A stretch of DNA of 35,674 bases from JBEIVB01 sp040374085 (GTDB taxonomy: Bacteria > Bacteroidota > Bacteroidia > UBA4408): positions 1 through 35,674 of the forward strand of contig JBEIVB010000016.1 in assembly GCA_040374085.1 (NCBI GenBank), written 5' to 3'. The stretch's first letter is position 1. Each line of letters begins with the position of its first letter. Below the pieces are notes generated by a model, which made no database searches, was not told where the DNA came from, and saw only the letters and a program-made list of their open reading frames with translations. Position numbers and translations under genes: made by a program. Shown here in pieces: positions 14,147 through 22,635 of this stretch.

Positions 14147-16828
14147 ATGCAAAAAATTCGTGTAGGCATATTGTTTGGCGGAAATTCCCGCGAACGTGAG
14201 GTTTCCTTTGCCGGAGGAAGAACGGTTTACGACAACCTCGACAAAACCCTCTTCGAGACCGTTCCGGTGTTTATAGACAGCTTCGGCATGCCCTGCATGC
14301 TGCAATGGGAGCTGGTGTACAAAGGCAGCATACGCGATTTTTATCCGCCTGTGTCGGCTTTGCCCCCGGCCAGTCCTTTTCAATATTATGCAGAATGGCT
14401 TGGCCTACCTGCAGGGGAACAGCACAACCTGTTGCGTCAGATTGGGAAGCCACTGAATTGGCCCGATCTTAAAGGCCTCATCGATGTGGCTTTTCTATGC
14501 CTGCACGGTCCAAACGGTGAAGACGGAAGGCTGCAGGGGTTGCTGGAATACATAGGCATTCCCTACACCGGCAGCGGCATTCTCGGATCGGCCATCGGCA
14601 TAGACAAGGCTCATCAGAAAAGGTTTATAGAAGCTGCAGGCTTCAACAGCCCAAAGTGGCTCACCATTCGTCGCCACCAATGGAGCAACCCTACCCACGC
14701 ACACTGGTTCAAGAAATGCACCGACACCATTGGCTTTCCGCTGGTGGTAAAAGCCGCTACTCAAGGCTCTTCTATTGGGGTAAGCATTGTTCAAAGCGGT
14801 CATGTTGCTTTTGCCGAAGCGGTAAACAAAGCATTTTTTATGCGGTCCTGGAGCAGAGCTCAGTGGATCGCCAGCACCACAGAGGAGCGCACAGAGTGGG
14901 TGCGCACCCTGTGCGACATTCGCGAGGGCATTGGGTTGCCCGTATGGTCGGAAACGCTGGGAGAGGTGCATACGCCCGATGAGCTTCTGCATAAGTTAAA
15001 TGCTATAGGAGACGATGCACCCGATGAATTGTTGCTTGAGGCTGCTGATGCCGAAGCCATGGTGCTGGTGGAGGGTTTTGTTGAGGGGCGCGAGTTTTCC
15101 TGCATTGTGGTGCAGAACGACGACGATGATCTAACGCCCATTGCGCTTCCACCAACCGAGATTCGGAAGGGCAAAGAGTTGTTTGATTACCGCTCCAAAT
15201 ATCTGCCCGGCCTAAGTAGAAAGGTTACGCCCATCGATCTTCCCGACGAGCACATCCAATCCATCCGCAAAGCGTGTACCCGCTTGTTTGGTGCTCTGGG
15301 CTTTGAGGTGTATGCCCGAATCGATGGTTTTATTGGGTCGGAAGGCCAGGTCTTCCTCAACGATCCCAATACCACCAGCGGCATGATGCCCTCCAGTTTT
15401 TTCTTCCATCAGGCCGCTGAAATCGGACTCAATCCCAGTCAGTTTCTAACCTACATTCTCCGCCTTTCTTTGCGAAACCGAAACGCGGTTAACAACCTTA
15501 GAGCTGTTTCGATTGAATTGCTCAAACGCCTGGATGACCTTATGGCAAAGGCCCGAACAGCCGCATCCAAGAAACCGGTTGCGGTTTTGCTGGGCGGTTA
15601 TTCCTCAGAACGCCACATATCGGTAGAGAGCGGACGAAATATATACGAGAAGTTATCTTCCAGCGAAAGCTATGCCCCTATTCCGGTGTTCCTCAGCGGC
15701 AAAGATGGGCAACACAAACTGCACGTCCTGCCCATAAATCTTCTGTTAAAAGACAATGCAGACGATATTCTGGAGAAAATAAATGTTTATAAGGTTCATC
15801 CTGTAGTGGAGGCCATTCGCAAAGAATGCGCTTTGCTCACAGGCAGCTACAGCTCTGCACAGTCTCTGCAGGCACCGCGTTCCATAACCTATGAGGAGTT
15901 GGCGCGCGAGGTTTCCGGTGTATTCATTGCTTTGCACGGAAGACCCGGAGAAGACGGAGCCGTGCAAACTCAGTTGCAGCACGTGGGCCTTCCCTATAAT
16001 GGTTCTCTACCTTCCAGCGCAGCGCTTACCATCAACAAGTTCGAAACCAATGAACGGCTCATGAAAGCTGGATTTCATTGCGCAGCGCATACCAAGGTGG
16101 GCAAGCCGGATTGGCAACAAGATCCGCATGGTACACTTGCGCATTTGGAATCTTCTTTCCGCTATCCCTTCATTGCCAAGCCCGTTGACGACGGTTGCAG
16201 CTCGGCCGTTCGGAAGATAAAATCGGCCGAAGACCTACGCGCTTTTGCCACGCTTATATTCAGGTCAGAGGAAACCCTCGATGCTGCTGCCGCCCGCAAG
16301 CTTAACGTGAAACCCAATGAGGAGTTTCCCGCAAAAGATGAGTTTCTGGTAGAAGCCCTCATAGGACCCGAAGATGCCGATCACTTTCTGGAAATCACCA
16401 TCGGACTCCTCACCCGATTCAATGCAAAAGGCGAATTGGAGTATGAGGTGTTCGAAGCCTCCGAAGCCCTCTCGGAGGGAGAGGTTTTGAGTCTGGAAGA
16501 AAAGTTTCTGGCCGGCCAAGGACAGAACATCACACCCGCCCGTTATGCAGCCAACCCTCAGGAACGGCAACGCATTTCAGATCTGGTAAAAGTGGAGGTT
16601 GAGAAGGCCGCACGTTTGCTCGATGTGCAAGGCTATGCCCGAATCGATGCATTTGTGCGCGTGTACAAGAATAAGCCTCCTGTTGTATTATTCATTGAGG
16701 TAAACTCATTGCCGGGCATGACGCCTGCCACCTGCATCTTTCACCAGACCGCCATTCAGGGCTACACCCCCTTTCAGTTCATAGACCGCATCCTCAAATT
16801 TGGAGAACATCGTTTGGCCAAGACTTGA
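14147..16828 (+). CDS. ddl: Tandem D-alanine--D-alanine ligase (two Ddl domains in one chain)
   Basis: The 893 residues hold two full ATP-grasp Ddl units, about 1-465 and 475-893. Each begins with the ligase N-terminal motif (GGNSREREVSF; GGYSSERHISV), has a HGxxGEDGxxQ segment, and later YARID. Unit 1 has the serine loop GSSIGV (207-212) and FDYRSKYL (346-353), but its metal-binding motif reads DPNTTSGM (406-413) instead of ExNxxPGM. Unit 2 has the standard EVNSLPGM (851-858), but its serine loop reads GCSSAV (683-688). The family joins two D-alanines for peptidoglycan precursors in the cytoplasm; normal length is 310-370 residues. Whether both halves are active is unknown. It sits 7 nt after the M1 gene, probably in the same transcript, and ends before a strong terminator. 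Confidence 0.9.
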   Translation: MQKIRVGILFGGNSREREVSFAGGRTVYDNLDKTLFETVPVFIDSFGMPCMLQWELVYKGSIRDFYPPVSALPPASPFQYYAEWLGLPAGEQHNLLRQIGKPLNWPDLKGLIDVAFLCLHGPNGEDGRLQGLLEYIGIPYTGSGILGSAIGIDKAHQKRFIEAAGFNSPKWLTIRRHQWSNPTHAHWFKKCTDTIGFPLVVKAATQGSSIGVSIVQSGHVAFAEAVNKAFFMRSWSRAQWIASTTEERTEWVRTLCDIREGIGLPVWSETLGEVHTPDELLHKLNAIGDDAPDELLLEAADAEAMVLVEGFVEGREFSCIVVQNDDDDLTPIALPPTEIRKGKELFDYRSKYLPGLSRKVTPIDLPDEHIQSIRKACTRLFGALGFEVYARIDGFIGSEGQVFLNDPNTTSGMMPSSFFFHQAAEIGLNPSQFLTYILRLSLRNRNAVNNLRAVSIELLKRLDDLMAKARTAASKKPVAVLLGGYSSERHISVESGRNIYEKLSSSESYAPIPVFLSGKDGQHKLHVLPINLLLKDNADDILEKINVYKVHPVVEAIRKECALLTGSYSSAQSLQAPRSITYEELAREVSGVFIALHGRPGEDGAVQTQLQHVGLPYNGSLPSSAALTINKFETNERLMKAGFHCAAHTKVGKPDWQQDPHGTLAHLESSFRYPFIAKPVDDGCSSAVRKIKSAEDLRAFATLIFRSEETLDAAAARKLNVKPNEEFPAKDEFLVEALIGPEDADHFLEITIGLLTRFNAKGELEYEVFEASEALSEGEVLSLEEKFLAGQGQNITPARYAANPQERQRISDLVKVEVEKAARLLDVQGYARIDAFVRVYKNKPPVVLFIEVNSLPGMTPATCIFHQTAIQGYTPFQFIDRILKFGEHRLAKT

Positions 16829-16852
16829 TGCGGATGCTCGAGCCTCATCAGC

Positions 16853-16886
16853 AAAAAAAAAGCCCGGATCTTCTCCGGGCTTTTTT
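16853..16886. terminator. Bidirectional intrinsic terminator between ddl and metK
   Basis: GCCCGGA (16862-16868), a 5-nt loop and TCCGGGC (16874-16880) form a 7-bp GC stem. It is flanked by nine A on the left and six T on the right, which extend the pairing and give a U-tract on both strands. It serves the two convergent genes. Confidence 0.92.
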
Positions 16887-16905
16887 ATGATTAAAAGTTG
16901 GTTTG

Positions 16906-18183
16906 TTAGGCAAGGGCGTTTTCTACCTGAAGCTGAAATGCTTTTTGGAAGTCCTTTACCAAATCGAGTTTCTCCCAAGTGAAGGTCTCGTACGTTTTTC
17001 CATCGATCTCCACTTTACCCGGTGTGCGGCCCATGTGACCGTAGGCTGCCGTAACGCGATAGATGGGATTCTTCAACCCGAGGCGTTTTACAATTGCACT
17101 TGGTCGCAAGTCAACGATTTTCAAGATGCGTTCTGCAATTTCTCCGTCGGTAAGTTTTTTGCCATCGGCATGACGGGCTTTACCGGTGCCGTATGTGTTT
17201 ACAAACAAACCAACCGGCTCGGCAACTCCAATGGCGTAGGCCACCTGAACCAAGGCTTCGTCTGCAACGCCTGAGGCAACCAGGTTCTTGGCAATGTGGC
17301 GCGTTGCATAAGCGGCAGAGCGGTCTACTTTCGATGGATCTTTGCCCGAGAAGGCACCACCGCCGTGTGCACCTTTTCCACCGTAAGTATCCACAATAAT
17401 TTTTCTTCCGGTAAGACCGGTATCGCCGTGAGGACCACCAATCACAAACTTTCCGGTTGGGTTGATGTGGTATTTGATGTCGGCACCAAAGAGCTTTTGA
17501 ACGCGCTTAGGCAACAATTTCTTTACGCTTGGGATGAGGATGTTGAGGATGTCGGCCTTTATTTTGGCTTGCATTTCACCTTCACTGCCGAAATCGTCGT
17601 GTTGAGTGGAAATAACAATGGTATCAATCTTCTCCGGCTTGCCACGGTCGTTATATTGAATGGTAACCTGGCTTTTCGCATCGGGGCGGAGGTACTTCAT
17701 TTTCTTGCCCTCTTTGCGAATGGCTGCCAATTCCTGCAACAACAGATGCGAAAGCTCCAATGGAAGCGGCATGTAGTTGTCGGTTTCGCGAGAGGCGTAG
17801 CCAAACATCATACCCTGGTCACCCGCGCCTTGCTCATCTTCATTGGCACGATCAACGCCACGGTTGATGTCGGCACTTTGTTCGTGCAATACGTTTAGAA
17901 TCCCGCAAGAAACCGCATCGAATTGGTATTCCGATTTGTTGTATCCAATGTCGGCTATAACACCGCGCACAACTTCCTGCACGTCAATGTTTCCTTTTAC
18001 CTCTTTTGAGGTTTTGATTTCTCCACCCACTACCACAAGCCCGGTGGTAACAAACGTCTCACATGCCACCTTGGCATTTGGGTCGTAGCGTAAGAATTGG
18101 TCGATGATAGCGTCTGAAATCTGGTCGGCAACCTTATCAGGGTGCCCTTCTGAAACCGATTCCGATGTAAACAAGTAAGCCAT
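16906..18183 (-). CDS. metK: S-adenosylmethionine synthetase MetK
   Basis: This 425-residue enzyme makes SAM from methionine and ATP. Visible motifs: FTSESVSEGHPDKVADQ at the N-terminus, GAGDQGMMFGYA (the hexapeptide region), KFVIGGPHGDTGLTGRK, and GGGAFSGKDPSKVDRSAAY (P-loop-like). It is slightly longer than E. coli MetK (384). The start ATG at 18183 gives MAYLFTSES; a variant promoter box lies 20 nt upstream. That short leader leaves no space for a SAM riboswitch. It is divergent from secA. Confidence 0.96.
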   Translation of the reverse strand: MAYLFTSESVSEGHPDKVADQISDAIIDQFLRYDPNAKVACETFVTTGLVVVGGEIKTSKEVKGNIDVQEVVRGVIADIGYNKSEYQFDAVSCGILNVLHEQSADINRGVDRANEDEQGAGDQGMMFGYASRETDNYMPLPLELSHLLLQELAAIRKEGKKMKYLRPDAKSQVTIQYNDRGKPEKIDTIVISTQHDDFGSEGEMQAKIKADILNILIPSVKKLLPKRVQKLFGADIKYHINPTGKFVIGGPHGDTGLTGRKIIVDTYGGKGAHGGGAFSGKDPSKVDRSAAYATRHIAKNLVASGVADEALVQVAYAIGVAEPVGLFVNTYGTGKARHADGKKLTDGEIAERILKIVDLRPSAIVKRLGLKNPIYRVTAAYGHMGRTPGKVEIDGKTYETFTWEKLDLVKDFQKAFQLQVENALA

Positions 18184-18203
18184 GGCTGAGTTGATTTGGT
18201 GCG

Positions 18204-18211
18204 CGAAAATA
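18204..18211 (-). promoter_or_regulatory. Probable -7 box for metK (one mismatch)
   Basis: The minus strand reads TATTTTCG, one base off TAnnTTTG, 20 nt before the ATG at 18183. The divergent secA gene has the identical octamer at 18290-18297. Confidence 0.4.
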
Positions 18212-18289
18212 GCCAAAAGGGCCAAACAAATGGCAAATTGGCGCTAAAATGGCCTTGGCACGATTTTCCGTTACCCCCCGCGAATTTCG

Positions 18290-18297
18290 TATTTTCG
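18290..18297 (+). promoter_or_regulatory. Probable -7 box for secA (one mismatch)
   Basis: TATTTTCG is one base off the consensus and lies 36 nt before the secA ATG at 18334. It is identical to the metK box on the other strand. Confidence 0.38.
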
Positions 18298-18333
18298 TCG
18301 CCCTTTATAACGCACATAGGAACACACTCCATC

Positions 18334-21300
18334 ATGCTTGATTTTTTCTCTAAGTCGCTCTCCAAACTTTTCGGCAACAAATCGGATCGGGATTTGAAAA
18401 CCATTCAGCCTATTGTGGCTGAGATTCACGCGGCCTATACCAAGGTAAATGCAGGTTCGGCCGACGATCTTCGGGCCGCCTCTGCAGCGCTCCGTCAAAG
18501 GCTTTCTGCGGCCATTTCCGGCCCTGAAGCGGAGATTGTACGGTTGCGCGCTGAGGCCGAGGCCCTGGATACCGATCTGGAAGGGAAGGAACGGGTGTAT
18601 GCCGAAATCGACCGTTTGCGCAAAGAGGTACAAACCCTTCTGAAAGCAGAGTTAGACGCCATTCTCCCTGAGGCTTTTGCCATCATGAAGGATACTGCCC
18701 GTCGTTTTAAAGAGGGGCACGTTCAAGTGCGCGCCAACGATCGCGATCGAGCGCTTGCAGCAACCGCCGATTATGTGCGCCTGGAGGGCGAAAGCGCGGT
18801 TTATGCAAACAGCTGGATGGCCGCCGGAAACACCATCACTTGGGACATGGTGCACTACGATGTGCAGCTCATCGGCGGAATCGTGCTGCACCAAGGAAAA
18901 ATTTCGGAGATGGCCACCGGTGAAGGAAAAACCCTTGTGGCTACGTTGCCGGTTTTCTTGAATGCGCTGAGTGGAAAAGGGGTACATCTGGTTACGGTAA
19001 ACAATTACCTCAGCCGACGCGATGCGGAGTGGATGGGGCCTTTGATGGAGTTTCATGGGCTCAGGGTAGATTGCATCGATAAGCACGAACCCAATTCGGT
19101 TGAACGCCGCAATGCCTACCTCGCCGACATCACCTACGGAACCAACAACGAGTTTGGCTTTGATTACCTCCGCGACAATATGGCGCGCAATCCCGAAGAT
19201 TTGGTGCAGCGCGAACATCAGTTTGCCATTGTGGATGAGGTGGATTCGGTACTCATCGACGACGCCCGTACACCCCTCATCATCAGCGGTCCCGCACCCC
19301 GCGGCGACGACCACGAGTTCTTCGAGCTTAAGCCCAAGATCGAGAAACTCGTTAACGCCCAGCGCAATTACATCAATACCGTGCTGGCCGACTCTAAGAA
19401 GCAGCTCGCCAACAGCACCGACAAAAAGGCTCAAGAAGAAGGAGGATTCCTCCTGCTCAGAGCACATCGTGGCTTACCCAAAAACAAAGCCCTTATAAAA
19501 TTCCTGAGTGAACCCGGCATGCGTGCCCTGTTGCAGAAGACCGAAGCGTTCTATCAACAGGATCATGGCAAGGAGATGGTGAAGGTAGATGCCGAACTGT
19601 TTTTCGTTATAGACGAACGGCACAACACCATTGAGCTTACCGAACGCGGAATAGACCTTATCTCAACCTCTTCCGACGACGCCAAATTTTATGTGTTGCC
19701 CGATGTAGGAGCCGAAATGGTAGAGGTGGAGCGATCTGCCCTGGCACAGGAAGAGAAGCTTCAGCGCAAAGATCAAATCATGCGCGACTACACAATTAAG
19801 TCGGAGCGGGTACATACCATGAACCAGCTGTTGAAGGCCTACACCTTGTTTGAGATCGACGTAGATTACGTGGTGATGGAAAACAAGGTTAAGATTGTAG
19901 ATGAACAAACCGGACGTATCCTCGATGGAAGAAGATATTCCGATGGATTGCACCAGGCCATTGAAGCAAAGGAAAATGTAAAGGTGGAGGCGGCCACCCA
20001 AACCTACGCAACCGTTACCCTGCAAAATTACTTCCGCATGTATCATAAGCTTGCCGGTATGACCGGTACAGCGGAAACAGAAGCATCGGAGTTCTGGGAT
20101 ATTTATAAGCTTGATGTAGTGGTTATTCCAACCAACCGTTCCATCTCCAGAAACGACCAGGAGGATTTGGTGTACAAAACCAAACGCGAGAAGTACAATG
20201 CCGTCATCGATCAGATCATAGCGGAAACCGAAAAAGGCAGGCCAGTATTGGTGGGAACCACCTCAGTTGAGATTTCCGAGTTGCTCAGCCGCATGCTGAA
20301 GCTCAAGAACATCAAGCACAACGTGCTCAACGCAAAGTTGCACCAGCGCGAAGCAGAGATTGTGGCAAGTGCAGGTTTGACAGGCACGGTAACCATTGCC
20401 ACCAACATGGCCGGTAGGGGTACCGACATTAAGCTTGGGCCGGGCGTTAAAGAGGCAGGAGGATTGGCCATCATTGGCACGGAGCGCCACGATTCGCGCA
20501 GGGTTGACCGTCAGTTGCGAGGCCGTGCAGGCCGTCAGGGCGATCCCGGATCCAGCCAGTTCTTTGTTTCGTTGGAAGACGATTTGATGCGCCTGTTTGG
20601 CAGCGATCGTATTGCCGGCCTGATGGACCGCATGGGCTTAAAAGAAGGAGAGGTAATTCAGCACAGCATGATTACCCGCAGCATAGAGCGTGCTCAGAAG
20701 AAAGTAGAGGAGAACAATTTTGCAACGCGCAAACGTTTGCTGGAATACGACGATGTTATGAATTCCCAGCGCGAGGTGGTGTATACGCGTCGCCGACATG
20801 CCTTGCACGGAGAGCGCCTATCGCTCGATGTATCGAATACCTATTATGATGTATGTGAAGGCTTGGTAGCCGAGTATCAGGAGCAAAAAAATCCGGAAGG
20901 GTTTGAGCTGGAGTTGATTCGTCTTTTGTCCATCGAAAGCCCTCTTTCTCGCGAAGAATTCTCTCGAATGCCGGCATCCGAAGCAGCTCAAAGGGTGTTT
21001 GATGCTGCCATGCAGCATTATGTGCAAAAGAGCCGCACCCTTGCTCAAGCTGCGCTTCCGGCCATGCAGAACGTGTTCGAGCATCAGGCGCATGTATACG
21101 AAAACATCGTGTTCCCCATTACCGATGGCTTGAAAACACTGCATGTGGTGGTAAATCTAAAGCGGTCGGTGCAGAGTCAGGGAATGGAATTGGCCAACGG
21201 CATTGAACGCAACGTGGTGCTCAACATCATCGACGATGAGTGGAAAGAACACCTCCGCGAGATGGATGAGTTGAAACAAAGCGTTCAGAATGCGGTATAC

Positions 21301-21669
21301 GAGCAAAAAGATCCCTTGTTGATTTATAAGTTTGAGTCTTTCAATCTCTTCAAAGACATGGTTCAGAGGGTAAACCGCGAGATGGTTTCCTTTCTTTCTC
21401 GTGCTTTTTTACCCATGGAGCAAGAACCTCAGGTGCGCGAAGCAAAGCCCGCCCCCAAGGCCGATTTGTCTCAAATTAAAACATCGAGGTCCGAGCAGGT
21501 TTCCTCTACCCCGGTTCCTCAGTTTTCAGGCGGAGGTCCCGAGTATGAACAAACCCAGGAGAGGCCCAAGCAGATGCCGGTTCGGGCAGAGAAAACAGTG
21601 GGTAGAAACGATCCATGCCCTTGTGGTAGCGGCAAAAAATTCAAAGCCTGCCATGGGCAAAACGCCTGA
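18334..21669 (+). CDS. secA: Preprotein translocase ATPase SecA
   Basis: The 1111-residue SecA motor drives Sec-dependent export at the inner membrane. Walker A is TGEGKT (residues 195-200), Walker B is DEVDSVLID, and the second helicase domain has TNMAGRGTDIKLGPGV and DRQLRGRAGRQGDPG. The tail is the zinc-binding SEC-C motif, GRNDPCPCGSGKKFKACHG. It is about 200 residues longer than E. coli SecA. An insertion between Walker B and MVEVERSALAQEEK (roughly residues 330-470) accounts for much of this, a feature I associate with Bacteroidetes SecA. The start ATG at 18334 (MLDFFSKSLSKLFG) matches the family N-terminus. The upstream in-frame extension crosses the promoter and metK start and is rejected. 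Confidence 0.97.
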   Translation: MLDFFSKSLSKLFGNKSDRDLKTIQPIVAEIHAAYTKVNAGSADDLRAASAALRQRLSAAISGPEAEIVRLRAEAEALDTDLEGKERVYAEIDRLRKEVQTLLKAELDAILPEAFAIMKDTARRFKEGHVQVRANDRDRALAATADYVRLEGESAVYANSWMAAGNTITWDMVHYDVQLIGGIVLHQGKISEMATGEGKTLVATLPVFLNALSGKGVHLVTVNNYLSRRDAEWMGPLMEFHGLRVDCIDKHEPNSVERRNAYLADITYGTNNEFGFDYLRDNMARNPEDLVQREHQFAIVDEVDSVLIDDARTPLIISGPAPRGDDHEFFELKPKIEKLVNAQRNYINTVLADSKKQLANSTDKKAQEEGGFLLLRAHRGLPKNKALIKFLSEPGMRALLQKTEAFYQQDHGKEMVKVDAELFFVIDERHNTIELTERGIDLISTSSDDAKFYVLPDVGAEMVEVERSALAQEEKLQRKDQIMRDYTIKSERVHTMNQLLKAYTLFEIDVDYVVMENKVKIVDEQTGRILDGRRYSDGLHQAIEAKENVKVEAATQTYATVTLQNYFRMYHKLAGMTGTAETEASEFWDIYKLDVVVIPTNRSISRNDQEDLVYKTKREKYNAVIDQIIAETEKGRPVLVGTTSVEISELLSRMLKLKNIKHNVLNAKLHQREAEIVASAGLTGTVTIATNMAGRGTDIKLGPGVKEAGGLAIIGTERHDSRRVDRQLRGRAGRQGDPGSSQFFVSLEDDLMRLFGSDRIAGLMDRMGLKEGEVIQHSMITRSIERAQKKVEENNFATRKRLLEYDDVMNSQREVVYTRRRHALHGERLSLDVSNTYYDVCEGLVAEYQEQKNPEGFELELIRLLSIESPLSREEFSRMPASEAAQRVFDAAMQHYVQKSRTLAQAALPAMQNVFEHQAHVYENIVFPITDGLKTLHVVVNLKRSVQSQGMELANGIERNVVLNIIDDEWKEHLREMDELKQSVQNAVYEQKDPLLIYKFESFNLFKDMVQRVNREMVSFLSRAFLPMEQEPQVREAKPAPKADLSQIKTSRSEQVSSTPVPQFSGGGPEYEQTQERPKQMPVRAEKTVGRNDPCPCGSGKKFKACHGQNA

Positions 21670-21670
21670 T

Positions 21671-21688
21671 AAACAGCCTTCCCTGTTT
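21671..21688 (+). terminator. Weak hairpin after secA
   Basis: AAACAG and CTGTTT pair across a 6-nt loop and are followed by two more T. The stem has only two G-C pairs, so this is at most an attenuating terminator between secA and the EamA gene. Confidence 0.25.
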
Positions 21689-21709
21689 TTGGGATATTAA
21701 ATTGAAGTA

Positions 21710-22135
21710 ATGGAGACTTGGGTTTTATATGCCTTGCTGTCCATGCTGTTTGCCGGCTTCACCTCTGTGCTTGCGAAGGTTGGATTAAGCCAGGTGCACC
21801 CTGATGTGGGTTTGATGGTGCGCACCACCACCATTTTTGTGTTGGTCATTGGGTTTGCTTTGGCTACACGAGATGTACGATCTCTGGGTCAGGTACCAAC
21901 TAAGCATTTGTGGCTGCTGGTGGCATCGGGCGTAACCACAGCCCTAAGCTGGATTTTTTATTACCGTGCTGTAAAAGATGGGTTGGTGGCTTATGTTGCC
22001 GCAATAGATAAGGGCAGTATTGTTATAACTCTTTTCCTATCCTACTTTATTTTGAAGGAACCCCTGTCTTTGCGATTGCTCGTAGGTGTAATGCTCATGC
22101 TGTCGGGGTTGTTGGTGCTTACCTGGAAGTTTTAA
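21710..22135 (+). CDS. EamA-family (DMT) transporter, single-repeat form
   Basis: A 141-residue, very hydrophobic protein with about five membrane segments. It matches one EamA repeat: WVLYALLSMLFAGFTSVLAKVGL, SWIFYYRAVKDGLVAYVAAIDKGS and FILKEPLSLRLLVGVMLMLSGLLVLT. Full DMT transporters have two such repeats (about 300 residues); half-size members are known and would have to dimerise. The substrate is unknown. It starts 40 nt after secA and has no promoter box of its own, so it is probably co-transcribed. Its stop lies 1 nt from the convergent cytochrome gene stop. Confidence 0.85.
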   Translation: METWVLYALLSMLFAGFTSVLAKVGLSQVHPDVGLMVRTTTIFVLVIGFALATRDVRSLGQVPTKHLWLLVASGVTTALSWIFYYRAVKDGLVAYVAAIDKGSIVITLFLSYFILKEPLSLRLLVGVMLMLSGLLVLTWKF

Positions 22136-22136
22136 C

Positions 22137-22505
22137 TCATTTTGCACTGAGAAAAGCCTTTCCGGAAATCACATACCTACGCAGGTTCTCTGTTTCGGCA
22201 TCGCTGAGTTGAGCTTTGGGTGCCATCCATGCAACGATTTTTTCCCACTCTGCCTCGTTGTGACTTTTCACCTTCGGCGATCCGTGGCAATTGCTGCAGC
22301 GCTCAGCTAATACACGGTGCCCTTCCTGCAGATCGGCCAGCGAGGTATTGGGCCATTTTAGTTTGGCGAGTTCCAATTGCTGATCATTGGGCAACGTCGG
22401 ACGCTTATCGGAGGCTCCTACTGCAGCCACTTTTTTCGAGGAATTACAACCCGATGCCGTTGCCACCAAAAAAAGGCCTGCAAGAAAAACTTTTTGTATG
22501 CTCAT
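22137..22505 (-). CDS. Small c-type cytochrome lipoprotein
   Basis: A 122-residue protein with a lipoprotein signal (MSIQKVFLAGLFLVATASGC, lipidated Cys20). It has one heme-c attachment motif, CSNCH (residues 70-74), followed by a short helical region with Met in AWMAPK as a possible axial ligand, then LSDAETENLRRYVIS. It is likely an envelope electron carrier; the partner is unknown and no oxidase genes are nearby. The start at 22505 was chosen because it begins the signal peptide; an upstream extension lacks family sense. A near-consensus promoter box sits 4 nt upstream. Confidence 0.83.
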   Translation of the reverse strand: MSIQKVFLAGLFLVATASGCNSSKKVAAVGASDKRPTLPNDQQLELAKLKWPNTSLADLQEGHRVLAERCSNCHGSPKVKSHNEAEWEKIVAWMAPKAQLSDAETENLRRYVISGKAFLSAK

Positions 22506-22509
22506 GCAT

Positions 22510-22517
22510 CGAAGGTA
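22510..22517 (-). promoter_or_regulatory. Probable -7 box for the cytochrome gene (one mismatch)
   Basis: The minus strand reads TACCTTCG, one base off consensus, 4 nt before the ATG at 22505. A nearly leaderless message is predicted. Confidence 0.35.
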
Positions 22518-22559
22518 ATGAAAGAAGCGGGATAAGCCCGATGCCCCGTTTATTTTGCC

Positions 22560-22567
22560 TACCTTTG
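22560..22567 (+). promoter_or_regulatory. -7 promoter box for the RNA helicase gene
   Basis: TACCTTTG is an exact match. It leaves a 68-nt untranslated leader before the ATG at 22636, the longest leader in the window. No clear secondary structure was recognised there. Confidence 0.5.
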
Positions 22568-22635
22568 TGTAATTCAAATTCAGCCGTCTCGGCAACAATG
22601 GTCTCAGATAGGCCTCAATTTTCCAATTTTTCTTC

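Noticed and set aside
18184..18250. SAM riboswitch in front of metK
   Set aside because: A promoter box 20 nt before the ATG leaves a leader too short for any SAM riboswitch, and no such structure was seen upstream.
18652..19467. 271-codon open frame antisense to secA
   Set aside because: It is a shadow of the secA reading frame, with no family resemblance and no promoter; secA itself is unmistakable.
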